55,212 nt of DNA, taken from NCBI GenBank assembly GCA_021157585.1, contig JAGGWH010000104.1, forward strand, positions 1 through 55,212, given 5' to 3'. The position numbers were made by a program, and so were the translations under genes. The notes beneath the pieces are model-generated. The model ran no database searches. It saw only the letters and a program-made list of their open reading frames with translations, and was not told the DNA's origin. The DNA comes from Bacteroidales bacterium. Its GTDB lineage: Bacteria > Bacteroidota > Bacteroidia > Bacteroidales > UBA12170. Positions 8,536-16,612 of this stretch are shown in pieces. Numbering within the stretch: the stretch's first letter is position 1; every line of letters starts with the position of its first letter.

Positions 8536-9228
8536 ATGAAAAAAACCACCGCAATTCTTCTTGCTGCCGGAAAATCGGAACGTTTTAAAAACAAGAAGTT
8601 AAAACCTTTTTTGCTTTTAAATAATAAGGCTGTCTACCGATATAGTTTAGATGTTTTTTTAGCCCACCATAAAATTGACACCATAATTTTAGTCCTCCCC
8701 GAAGACTTACTTTTATCCGAAAAAGAAAGATTTAAGAAAGAGGTATTACCAAAAACCGTAAAATTAATTGCCGGAGGAAAAACACGTTTTGAAAGTGTTA
8801 AAAACGCTTTAAGCATATTAAATGATTCGGCTGAAAACATACTTATTCACGATGCTGCCAGACCTTTTATAAACAATTTACTTATTGATAATTGTCTTTT
8901 AAAACTCAAACAAGAAAAAGCAGTTAGTTGTGCTATAAAATCAACAGATACTATAGTTTTTACTAATAAAGATAAACTTGCGGTATCCTATCCCGAAAGA
9001 GATAACATAATGCGTATTCAAACGCCACAAGCGTTTAAAACAGATATTTTAAAAACGGCATATTCTTTAGCAACAAAAGAAAGAAAAACAAATTTTACCG
9101 ACGATAGTAGTCTTATTCAGTATTATAATCTTGCTTCCGTTTACTTAGTTTCCGGAAGCGAAGAAAACATAAAAATAACTTATACTGTAGATTTTCTTTT
9201 AGCAAAACAGCTTCTTGAAAAACCTTAA
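8536..9228 (+). CDS. ispD: 2-C-methyl-D-erythritol 4-phosphate cytidylyltransferase
   Basis: Third enzyme of the MEP isoprenoid pathway, joining CTP and MEP to give CDP-ME. The nucleotide-binding start ILLAAGKSERFKNKKLKPFL (7-26) has the family pattern AAGxxxRF...K-P. HDAARPF, RIQTPQAF and FTDDSSLI follow in the expected order. Its 230 residues are typical. It converges with glyS, with a 12-base gap. The 129-base region upstream has no obvious promoter box. Confidence 0.93.
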   Translation: MKKTTAILLAAGKSERFKNKKLKPFLLLNNKAVYRYSLDVFLAHHKIDTIILVLPEDLLLSEKERFKKEVLPKTVKLIAGGKTRFESVKNALSILNDSAENILIHDAARPFINNLLIDNCLLKLKQEKAVSCAIKSTDTIVFTNKDKLAVSYPERDNIMRIQTPQAFKTDILKTAYSLATKERKTNFTDDSSLIQYYNLASVYLVSGSEENIKITYTVDFLLAKQLLEKP

Positions 9229-9240
9229 TCCTTATTCTTT

Positions 9241-10767
9241 TTAAGCTTTAATTTTTATTTTACCTGCAATAATCTGACGCAATTCAGAAATAGCAACACG
9301 TTCTTGTTTCATGCTATCGCGATCACGAATTGTTACCATATTATCTTTCAGACTGTCATGATCAACGGTAATACAGAAAGGTGTTCCGATAGCATCTTGT
9401 CGACGATAGCGTTTTCCAATAGCATCTTTTTCTTCGTATTTACACATAAAATCATCCTGCAATTCTGCCATAATTTCGCGTGCTTTCTCAGGTAAACCGT
9501 CTTTTTTTAGTAAAGGCAAAATAGCTGCTTTTATAGGAGCCAATACTGGAGGAAGATTTAAAACAACACGTTCCGAACCATCTTCTAATTTCTCTTCTTT
9601 ATAAGCCGTACTCAAGATTGCTAAAAACATACGATCTAATCCGATGGATGTTTCTACAACATAAGGCACATAACTTTCGTTAATTTCAGGATCGAAATAA
9701 CGAAGTTTTTTACCGGTATATTCTTCGTGAGCTTTTAAATCAAAATCGGTACGCGAATGAATACCTTCAAGCTCTTTAAATCCCATAGGGAAATTAAATT
9801 CGATATCTGCCGCAGCATTAGCATAATGTGCTAATTTTTCATGATCATGGAAACGATAATTCTCTGCTTTCATTCCAAGAGAAAGATGCCACTTCATACG
9901 CTCGGATTTCCAATACTCATACCATTTTATTTCTTCGCCGGGGCGGACAAAAAATTGCATTTCCATTTGTTCAAACTCACGCATACGGAAAATAAATTGA
10001 CGCGCAACAATCTCATTCCTAAATGCTTTTCCTGTTTGTGCAATTCCAAAAGGTATTTTCATGCGTCCTGTCTTTTGTACATTCAGGTAATTCACAAAAA
10101 TACCTTGAGCCGTTTCCGGACGAAGATAAATTTCGTTTGCTCCTTCTGATGTAGATCCCATTTGAGTAGCAAACATCAAATTAAATTGCTTTACCTCCGT
10201 CCAGTTTTTAGAACCCGAAACAGGACAAGCAATTCCTAATTCCTCTATTAAAGCCTTAACATCCACTAAGTCATTTTTCTCTAAAGAACCATAAAGACGC
10301 TTGGAAATAACTTCCATTTTTTCTTTATTGGCAAGAACTCTTGGATTGGTACTTAAAAATTCTTCTTTGTTAAACGAGTCACCAAAACGTTTTTGCGCCT
10401 TAGCAACTTCTTTATTTATTTTTCCTTCAATTTTAGCCAAATAATCCTCAACCAAAACATCGGCACGATAGCGTTTTTTAGAGTCTTTATTATCAATCAT
10501 CGGATCGTTAAAAGCATCCACATGACCGGAAGCCTTCCAAATTGTAGGGTGCATAAATATTGCAGAATCTAAACCAACAATATTTTCATTCATTTGCACC
10601 ATGGCTTTCCACCAATAGTTTCGGATATTCTTTTTAAGCTCAACACCATTTTGAGCATAATCGTAAACGGCACTTAAGCCGTCGTATATTTCACTACTCT
10701 GAAAAACAAAGCCATACTCTTTAGCATGACTTATTATTTTCTTCAATTTATCTTCGTTATTTGTCAT
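9241..10767 (-). CDS. glyS: Glycine--tRNA ligase (single-chain class II)
   Basis: Homodimeric class II synthetase of 508 residues that charges tRNA-Gly. Motif 2 is recognisable in FRNEIVARQFIFRMREFEQ, followed by MEMQFFVRPGEE. Motif 3 is VVETSIGLDRMFLAIL. The C-terminal anticodon-binding domain is present (APIKAAILPLLKKDGL). This is the eukaryote/archaea-like alpha2 form and not the alpha2-beta2 form of enterobacteria, as is usual in this phylum. A -7 box (10779-10772) ends only five bases from the ATG, so the mRNA should have almost no leader. Confidence 0.95.
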   Translation of the reverse strand: MTNNEDKLKKIISHAKEYGFVFQSSEIYDGLSAVYDYAQNGVELKKNIRNYWWKAMVQMNENIVGLDSAIFMHPTIWKASGHVDAFNDPMIDNKDSKKRYRADVLVEDYLAKIEGKINKEVAKAQKRFGDSFNKEEFLSTNPRVLANKEKMEVISKRLYGSLEKNDLVDVKALIEELGIACPVSGSKNWTEVKQFNLMFATQMGSTSEGANEIYLRPETAQGIFVNYLNVQKTGRMKIPFGIAQTGKAFRNEIVARQFIFRMREFEQMEMQFFVRPGEEIKWYEYWKSERMKWHLSLGMKAENYRFHDHEKLAHYANAAADIEFNFPMGFKELEGIHSRTDFDLKAHEEYTGKKLRYFDPEINESYVPYVVETSIGLDRMFLAILSTAYKEEKLEDGSERVVLNLPPVLAPIKAAILPLLKKDGLPEKAREIMAELQDDFMCKYEEKDAIGKRYRRQDAIGTPFCITVDHDSLKDNMVTIRDRDSMKQERVAISELRQIIAGKIKIKA

Positions 10768-10771
10768 GCTG

Positions 10772-10779
10772 CAAAATTA
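10772..10779 (-). promoter_or_regulatory. -7 box TAATTTTG for glyS
   Basis: The minus strand carries TAATTTTG immediately before the glyS ATG (10767), predicting a leaderless or nearly leaderless transcript. No -33 TTTG is seen at the expected spacing. Confidence 0.5.
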
Positions 10780-10885
10780 GTACATTTGTTTTGATTGACA
10801 GCATCTTGTTTAGCTTTTGAAGCGATGAATTATAATAAATGCTCTTTATATTCTTTTGCTTTAACAATTATTGCCTGCTATTTTT

Positions 10886-10893
10886 TACTTTTG
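10886..10893 (+). promoter_or_regulatory. -7 box TACTTTTG for pssA
   Basis: TACTTTTG lies 19 bases before the pssA ATG in the divergent glyS-pssA gap and matches TAnnTTTG. Confidence 0.5.
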
Positions 10894-10911
10894 CTGAAGA
10901 AATAGAAACAA

Positions 10912-11640
10912 ATGTTTAAAAAACAGATTCCAAACAGTATTACGGCACTAAACCTTCTTAGCGGTATTTTTGCTATTATAGCCACTTTTGAAGGGGTTTT
11001 ACTTTGGGCAGGATTTTTTATTGCTTTAGGTGCTTTTTTTGATTTTTTTGATGGTATGTCAGCACGCTTACTCAAAATAAAGTCGAACATAGGTAAAGAA
11101 ATGGATTCGCTTGCTGATTTAGTAAGCTTTGGAGTTGCTCCGGGATTTATTGCTTATCAGCTTATGCTACAAACCAATAACCTTCCTCAATGGATTTTAT
11201 TTAATTATAATATTGCAGCATTTTTTGCTTTTATAATTCCTGTTTTTGCAGCTTTCCGTTTAGCTAAATTTAATATCGACACAAGACAAACTACAAGTTT
11301 TATTGGCTTGCCAACTCCGGCAAACGCCTTATTTTTTGCCTCACTCCCATTTATTCTAAGCGCAACTTATACTATTGATTTACCTATTTTCCAAAGCTGG
11401 ATTTCAAACTATTGGTTTTTACTAATTATGGCATTTTTAATTAGCATTTTAATGGTAGCAGAACTTCCGCTATTCGCTCTAAAATTTTCCAATTTAAGCT
11501 GGCGCGATAATAAATTTAGATTTGTGTTTATAAGTCTTGCTATTGTATTGCTTATACTTTTACAGTTTACCGCTTTTCCAATAATTATTCTAATCTATAT
11601 TGCTTTATCAATAGTGCAAAATAAATTTTCTACTAAATAA
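10912..11640 (+). CDS. pssA: CDP-diacylglycerol--serine O-phosphatidyltransferase
   Basis: Integral membrane enzyme making phosphatidylserine, the precursor of phosphatidylethanolamine. The CDP-alcohol phosphatidyltransferase signature is intact: DFFDGMSARLL, then G and two Asp in GKEMDSLAD, fitting D-x2-D-G-x2-A-R...G-x3-D-x3-D. SFGVAPGF next to it is characteristic of PssA and separates it from PgsA. About eight hydrophobic helices are present in 242 residues. A phosphatidylserine decarboxylase gene is not nearby. Confidence 0.9.
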   Translation: MFKKQIPNSITALNLLSGIFAIIATFEGVLLWAGFFIALGAFFDFFDGMSARLLKIKSNIGKEMDSLADLVSFGVAPGFIAYQLMLQTNNLPQWILFNYNIAAFFAFIIPVFAAFRLAKFNIDTRQTTSFIGLPTPANALFFASLPFILSATYTIDLPIFQSWISNYWFLLIMAFLISILMVAELPLFALKFSNLSWRDNKFRFVFISLAIVLLILLQFTAFPIIILIYIALSIVQNKFSTK

Positions 11641-11655
11641 AAATCGAGTGTTAAC

Positions 11656-13068
11656 TCAAATTGCCCAATTAAATCCAAAAATAATAAAGTGCTGATTAAA
11701 CGGAAAAAAGGTTTCTGTTTCTATCCAGTCTGTTCCCATATCACTTGTTCCTCCACCAAAACCAAAACCCTCATCCTGAGCTGTTCCTAAAGTATGGCTT
11801 GTTAATGGACTTTCTTTTCGAGTTAATTGATAACGCAGAGAAAGGCTGACTCCATTTGTAAAAGCAAGGTTTAAAACCGCATCGGCTTTATATATTGTTT
11901 TGTCGGGCAGATTATAAACTATAGCTCCAAAATTTTCGTGAGTATTTTTTAAATCGCCATAAGTAAAAGCTGTTTCGCCCCACAATCTTGTGGTTAATTG
12001 CCCACCCACAGCAAGTTTATAAATCATTCTAGAGCTTTGATCTTCATTAAAAAAACGTAACTCGGGAGTAAAATACAAACTGTAATTTCCTTTTGGCAAG
12101 TAGCTTAATTTGGCATTTAGCTGTCGCTGACTAGTTTCGTTTAACCAAGAATAGCTCAAAGAAGCTGCTAAATCAAACAAGCCACTTCGTTTTACAACAC
12201 CAAAACCAAGGAGTTGGTCGTTCCATTTTAAACTATTTATACTTCTTCCAAAATCAATATCAATACCCTGTTCTAATTCATATGCTGTGGTATCGTACAT
12301 TATTTCGGTAAGGGTTAAAGATGTGTTAACATTATGAAAAAATGGTGTTATCATCAAGCCGGAAGCATTATAAATATTTACCGATAGAGCAAAATCAATT
12401 TGCTTGACAGTTAAATCCTCTTGCTCCAAATCTTTATCTTTAACTTTATACTGATGCTCTGATTGAATCCCCAAGCTGGTATAAGCAAGATTCACACTTA
12501 CCGGTTTTGCCACATTTAGCAAAAGATTCATATTAAAATAGCTTTGTGACTTACGAGTAAATATTTCTGATAAATAAATTTCAGATGTAGAAGGAAGACT
12601 AATGTCTTTATCGTCGTAATCGGCAAAAGCAAAACCGGTTTCCATATAGATATTTCCTAAAGCGGAAAGATTTTCAGGCTTTATTTTCTTTCTTAAAGAA
12701 ATAGGTAAATTGGCAGCATAAAGTCGTGCCACATTCTTCTGCCCCGAATACAGATATGCATAATATAAATACTCTTGTGCAATAGGATCGTTAGGAACAA
12801 AATCTATTGCTTTTTTATAATTTATTATAGCTTTTCGGTAATTTTTCTGATTTGCATAAGCTATACCTAAACGAATTCGCAAATAATAGAAATCAACACC
12901 TTTATCTAAAGCTTCGTTTGCTGTTGTAATTAATCCCGACCAATCCTTTTCTAAATATTGGTTATAGGTTTGTTCGCCATACAGAATTTTTAAATCGCTT
13001 TGCTGTGCATTTGCTGAAAAAAGAGAAAAAGTAAAAAAAGTAATTAGTAATAAGTAAGTCCTGTTCAT
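11656..13068 (-). CDS. TPR-containing outer-membrane beta-barrel protein
   Basis: Exported protein of 470 residues. I chose the ATG at 13068 because it opens a clean signal peptide (MNRTYLLLITFFTF, ending SANAQ); a longer in-frame start at 13131 would bury it. Residues about 50-130 are tetratricopeptide-like helices (LRIRLGIAYANQKNYRKAI, then INYKKAI). The remaining roughly 330 residues alternate short hydrophobic and polar strands rich in aromatic residues and end FIIFGFNWAI, a typical terminal barrel strand. It could be a channel or surface scaffold with a periplasmic TPR docking domain. I do not recognise a named family. Confidence 0.65.
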   Translation of the reverse strand: MNRTYLLLITFFTFSLFSANAQQSDLKILYGEQTYNQYLEKDWSGLITTANEALDKGVDFYYLRIRLGIAYANQKNYRKAIINYKKAIDFVPNDPIAQEYLYYAYLYSGQKNVARLYAANLPISLRKKIKPENLSALGNIYMETGFAFADYDDKDISLPSTSEIYLSEIFTRKSQSYFNMNLLLNVAKPVSVNLAYTSLGIQSEHQYKVKDKDLEQEDLTVKQIDFALSVNIYNASGLMITPFFHNVNTSLTLTEIMYDTTAYELEQGIDIDFGRSINSLKWNDQLLGFGVVKRSGLFDLAASLSYSWLNETSQRQLNAKLSYLPKGNYSLYFTPELRFFNEDQSSRMIYKLAVGGQLTTRLWGETAFTYGDLKNTHENFGAIVYNLPDKTIYKADAVLNLAFTNGVSLSLRYQLTRKESPLTSHTLGTAQDEGFGFGGGTSDMGTDWIETETFFPFNQHFIIFGFNWAI

Positions 13069-13188
13069 GTTGTATATTCCGATTAAAAATGATTTGCTTG
13101 CAAAAATAGATAAAATGAATAAGACCAACAATAATACACCTCTGGCTGTTTAAATTAAACAAGCTCATTTACAAATGTGTTAAAAACT

Positions 13189-13196
13189 TATCTTTG
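13189..13196 (+). promoter_or_regulatory. -7 box TATCTTTG for the flavoprotein gene
   Basis: TATCTTTG matches TAnnTTTG and overlaps a TTG that would otherwise be an in-frame start at 13194. The transcript would begin near 13201, so translation must start at the ATG at 13215 or 13224. Confidence 0.5.
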
Positions 13197-13214
13197 TTCG
13201 CTGATGAAAACAGT

Positions 13215-14228
13215 ATGCACAAAATGAAAAACAAATACGATGTAATAATTGTTGGAGCTGGACCGGGCGGTTTGGCTTGCGCCGAAGAATTAAAAAATAG
13301 TGCTTTAACTGTTTTACTACTTGAAAAAAATAGTATTGTCGGACCAAAAATTTGCGCCGGTGGTTTAACTCGTTTGGATGCTGATTTTGATTTACCCAAA
13401 AACAAAAGCAGAGAATTTAAAACTCAGCATATATTTTTTAACGGTAAAGAACATCAAATTAAATTAGCTTATCCCTTAAAAACTATCTCGCGAACCGATT
13501 TAGGACAATATCAATTGGAAAAACTCAAAAATGCAAATAATATTGATGTATACACTGATAACCGCGTTTTAGAAATAAAATCCAATTCTATAATTACTCA
13601 AAACGGGAAGATCAATTTTAAATATCTCGTGGGTGCCGATGGCTCAAACTCATTGGTGCGTAAATCATTAAAATTATCTTCTACTCAAAATATGGGTCTG
13701 TATTATAATCTTGATTTTGTTAGCAATAAGTTTGAATGGTATGTAAATACCAAAGATTGGGGCTCTGCTTATTTATGGGTTTTTCCACATCTAAAACATA
13801 CAAATATTGGCTTTCATTTTAACCCAAAATTTATTTCGGGAAGTGAGGCAAAAAAGATCTTAGATAATTTCTTAGTAAAAAATAATTATAGCTTTAAAAA
13901 AGAAAACCTTAAAAGCGCTCCCTTAAATTACGACTATCAAGCTTATGCTTTTGGTACTGTGTTTTTAGTCGGCGATGCTGCCGGATTGGTATCTAAAGCA
14001 ACAGGCGAAGGAATTGCTATGGCACTTACAAGCGGCAAAGAAATAGCACGTAAAATTTTAGACCCAAAATATACTACGCCCGAACTCAAATCTATTATTA
14101 AAATAGTACAACGGCACACTAAAATGATTAATCATTTTGATAAACACCCTCGTTTACAATCAAGTTTTTTCTACTTATTTTTAAAAATGATGAAAAGTCA
14201 GCATTTTCAAAGCTATTTTGGAAATTAA
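13215..14228 (+). CDS. Geranylgeranyl reductase-family FAD oxidoreductase
   Basis: Flavoprotein with an N-terminal FAD Rossmann motif VIIVGAGPGGLACAEEL just after the start. ICAGGLT, a family hallmark, lies near residue 43. The second FAD signature, LVGDAAGLVSKATGEGIAMA, lies in the C-terminal half. The family reduces isoprenoid double bonds or hydroxylates and dehydrogenates lipids and quinone precursors; the true substrate is unknown. The start is 13215 (MHKMKNKYD) or 13224 (MKNKYD), because the upstream TTG lies inside a promoter box. It is a single-gene unit facing ssb. Confidence 0.75.
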   Translation: MHKMKNKYDVIIVGAGPGGLACAEELKNSALTVLLLEKNSIVGPKICAGGLTRLDADFDLPKNKSREFKTQHIFFNGKEHQIKLAYPLKTISRTDLGQYQLEKLKNANNIDVYTDNRVLEIKSNSIITQNGKINFKYLVGADGSNSLVRKSLKLSSTQNMGLYYNLDFVSNKFEWYVNTKDWGSAYLWVFPHLKHTNIGFHFNPKFISGSEAKKILDNFLVKNNYSFKKENLKSAPLNYDYQAYAFGTVFLVGDAAGLVSKATGEGIAMALTSGKEIARKILDPKYTTPELKSIIKIVQRHTKMINHFDKHPRLQSSFFYLFLKMMKSQHFQSYFGN

Positions 14229-14231
14229 AAA

Positions 14232-14258
14232 AGCCGACTTCTTACAAAGAAGCCGGCT
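14232..14258 (-). terminator. Rho-independent terminator of ssb
   Basis: AGCCG-A-CTTCTT (14232-14243) pairs with AAGAAG-C-CGGCT (14247-14258): 11 base pairs, one A-C mismatch and a 3-base loop. On the minus strand the hairpin is followed by TTTTTTAATTT, a proper U-tract, so it should end ssb transcripts. On the plus strand it also sits just after the flavoprotein stop codon and may act in both directions. Confidence 0.85.
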
Positions 14259-14278
14259 AAACTTTGGCTTATAAAAAA

Positions 14279-14620
14279 CTAGTTTTCTTTTTTACTTAGG
14301 ATAAGCATGTCGTTTACTACTATCTCCGTAGTATAACGCTTATTTCCGTCTTTGTCGTCGTAACTACCATAAACCAATTTCCCTGAAACCACAATTTCCA
14401 TACCTTTCTTCAAATAATTATCGGCATAAGTTGCACTTCCATTCCATGCAATAATTTTATGCCACTGAGTATCCTCCACTTTATTTCCGTCTTTATCTTT
14501 ATAATAATCGGAGGTGGCAAGAGAAAAGCGTGCTACTTTGGTTCCTGAATTTAAACTTTTTACTTCTGGATCTGCGCCTAAGCGGCCAATTAATTGGACT
14601 TGATTTCTTAAGTTTTTCAT
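14279..14620 (-). CDS. ssb: Single-stranded DNA-binding protein, short form
   Basis: OB-fold protein binding ssDNA in replication and repair. The fold is evident: NQVQLIGRLGADPEVK at the start, ARFSLATSDYY, TQWHKIIAWN, and KKGMEIVVSGKLVYGSY. At 113 residues it ends just after the fold with MLILSKKEN. It has no glycine/proline-rich linker and no acidic DDxPF tip, the usual docking site for partner proteins. A second, full-length SSB may exist elsewhere. A -7 box lies about 50 bases upstream and a strong terminator follows. Confidence 0.92.
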   Translation of the reverse strand: MKNLRNQVQLIGRLGADPEVKSLNSGTKVARFSLATSDYYKDKDGNKVEDTQWHKIIAWNGSATYADNYLKKGMEIVVSGKLVYGSYDDKDGNKRYTTEIVVNDMLILSKKEN

Positions 14621-14670
14621 AATACTTGTTTTTTACTGATGATGGAATCCCGTTTGAATTCCTGTTGATG

Positions 14671-14678
14671 CAAAAGTA
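14671..14678 (-). promoter_or_regulatory. -7 box TACTTTTG for ssb
   Basis: The minus strand reads TACTTTTG here, 50 bases before the ssb ATG at 14620. It matches TAnnTTTG; no consensus-spaced -33 element is seen. The rest of the gap up to 14829 shows no gene. Confidence 0.45.
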
Positions 14679-14829
14679 TATTGGCAAGCAAATATTAGTC
14701 GGTTAATAAATATTTGTAGTCGGATATAAACGATTAAAAACGTTTTTCTTACTGATTATCTGTAATTTATGTTTTACAATAAAAAACGCTTTAAAAACTT
14801 TTTCTTGGTTTACTAATGTTTTTTCGTTT

Positions 14830-14949
14830 CTATAAACCTAGCCAACGGCTGACAGCGTGAAAGATTGGAATTCCAAAATATCCTAAGTTATGTCTACCGC
14901 CATTATCCGGCATTTCGGCATATTCTATACTAAAAAAGTATAAAGTTTT
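14830..14949 (-). pseudogene. In-frame 39-codon relic after the carboxypeptidase stop
   Basis: Directly after the TAG of the M14 gene (14952-14950), the same frame stays open for 39 codons to a TAG at 14832-14830. The translation looks like real protein and not random AT-rich DNA: YFFSIEYAEMPDNGGRHN, then LGYFGIPIFHAVSRWLGL. The M14 domain is already complete at its own stop, so this is probably the tail of a different, deleted gene. Stop-codon readthrough is a less likely alternative. I do not recognise the family. Confidence 0.35.
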
Positions 14950-16077
14950 CTATAAATCGTCAATAATCTCTGCTATCGGATGTAAAACAGAAGCTCCAAG
15001 ATTCATTGCACGATCGGGTGACCAGCCAAAAATTTCATCCGGCATATCTGCATTATCTTTAAATGGCATTTCCATTGTCATTGATAAGCAGCCGAATTTC
15101 TCACCTATAGCTTTTGAACAAACATTAAGATTTGCTTTTCCGGCTTCGTTTTTAGGATAGCCTTCTTTAGTCTGGAAATCGGGACTAATACGTTCCCAGC
15201 TTTCTGAAAATTTTTCATCAATCATTTTTAGGTGAGCGTTATAAGAAGGGATTCCTTCTATCGAAGAAATAAAATTATATGGTAAGGCTTCATCGCCATG
15301 AATATCAAGATTGAGATCCACACCCGTTAGCTCCATTGTTTTAAGAATATGATAAACCTCAGGAGCGGTTTCCGGATTAGGCTTTGCCCATTCGCGATTA
15401 AGGTTAACACCGGCAGCATTTGCTCTTAAATTACCAAGTAAAGATCCGTCGGGATTTATATTTGGGACTACGTAGAAAACAGCTTTCTCCAAAAGTTTAC
15501 GAGAAAGCGGATCAGAATCATCTAATATACGATTTAAAAAACCTTCTACAAACCACTCTGCCATACTTTCACCCGGATGCTGACGAGCTATAATCCAAAT
15601 TCGTTTTTTATTTTCCTCTTCATCATTACCAATTACAAGCATATCCAAATCACGACCCTGAACAGTTTGCCCAATATTTACTACCATAGCTTCGGGCGAC
15701 ATTTGTGCCGTACTTAATAAATTGAGGTGTTGGTCGTGCGAATAAGGCGCAAAATAAGCCAAATACACACTATTGTATTCAGGCATAAATTCAATAGTCA
15801 GCTTCTTTCCATCGTAAGAAGTTGGAACTCTAAACCAAGTAATTCTATCGTAAGAAACAACAGCTTGATAATCTTCCCAACCTTCGGGATAAGATGATTC
15901 CGAAGCATTTAAAATATTTATACTTAAATCTAAACCTTGCGCTTCCTGAATACGGAAATAAAACCACTGAAAGAATTCAGCATTGGTATCTTTTCGGATA
16001 TTTAACTCAATATTTTGTGGATCGACAGCAGAAATAACTTCAATATTTCCGGCATCAAAAGCAGATGAAATATGCAT
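14950..16077 (-). CDS. M14 zinc carboxypeptidase, cytosolic CCP-like
   Basis: Metallocarboxypeptidase of 375 residues without a signal peptide. Zinc ligands fit His167 and Glu170 (ARQHPGESMAEWF) and His260 (LDIHGDE). NLNREW (225-230) supplies the substrate-binding Asn/Arg pair, and MTMEMPF (333-339) holds the catalytic Glu336. The beta-rich N-terminal domain ending YLAYFAPYSHDQH is the hallmark of the cytosolic carboxypeptidase (CCP/AGBL) branch. In eukaryotes that branch removes glutamates from tubulin; the substrate of bacterial members is unclear. A -7 box lies at 16107-16100. Confidence 0.85.
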   Translation of the reverse strand: MHISSAFDAGNIEVISAVDPQNIELNIRKDTNAEFFQWFYFRIQEAQGLDLSINILNASESSYPEGWEDYQAVVSYDRITWFRVPTSYDGKKLTIEFMPEYNSVYLAYFAPYSHDQHLNLLSTAQMSPEAMVVNIGQTVQGRDLDMLVIGNDEEENKKRIWIIARQHPGESMAEWFVEGFLNRILDDSDPLSRKLLEKAVFYVVPNINPDGSLLGNLRANAAGVNLNREWAKPNPETAPEVYHILKTMELTGVDLNLDIHGDEALPYNFISSIEGIPSYNAHLKMIDEKFSESWERISPDFQTKEGYPKNEAGKANLNVCSKAIGEKFGCLSMTMEMPFKDNADMPDEIFGWSPDRAMNLGASVLHPIAEIIDDL

Positions 16078-16099
16078 AATTAATAGATTTGTTTTTAAA

Positions 16100-16107
16100 C
16101 AAAGGTA
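16100..16107 (-). promoter_or_regulatory. -7 box TACCTTTG for the M14 gene
   Basis: Minus-strand TACCTTTG lies 22 bases before the ATG at 16077. A TTTG lies upstream at 16123-16120, but the spacing (12 bases) is too short for a consensus promoter. Confidence 0.45.
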
Positions 16108-16229
16108 TTAATTAAATAGCAAAAAAGTATGAGTTTAAACCTTTGTATAAACAGTAAATATATTTGGATTTAAAAAGGGGTATACAAAATCCTCTGTTCC
16201 CTCAAAAATTCATTAATATTTTATGTTTA

Positions 16230-16430
16230 TCAATAGTTCGTAATTACATCATCAGGAATTACTATCCAAGCAATAAGATAAACCAGTAAGCCAAATCCTG
16301 CAAAAATTACCGTTAGTGCCCAAATCAATCTAATAAGAACTTTGTCAATATTAAAATAGTCGCCCAATCCGGCACAAACACCACCAAAAACTCCTTCGCG
16401 TGATTTTCTATATAATTTCTTTGCTTCCAT
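16230..16430 (-). CDS. PspC domain protein
   Basis: Small membrane protein of 66 residues consisting of one PspC domain. KKLYRKSREGVFGGVCAGLG leads into DYFNIDKVLIRLIW and a single hydrophobic helix ending AWIVIPDD. The domain was first described in phage-shock response regulators. Stand-alone copies like this are common and their role is poorly defined; a part in envelope stress sensing is plausible. No other psp gene is nearby. Confidence 0.88.
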   Translation of the reverse strand: MEAKKLYRKSREGVFGGVCAGLGDYFNIDKVLIRLIWALTVIFAGFGLLVYLIAWIVIPDDVITNY

Positions 16431-16612
16431 TATTTTCTCTTTTTAGTCCACCAATTAGCTGACAAATGTTTAACTGCTTTGTGAACTCTTCAATCAATAA
16501 CTTTGATGCAAAATAAAAACCAAGGTTACAATATTGAATTATTTGATTTTGAGTTTCGCTCTGAAAAGTGTATCTTTAAAATTCCAAATATAGATTTCTC
16601 ATTTATTTTTCG

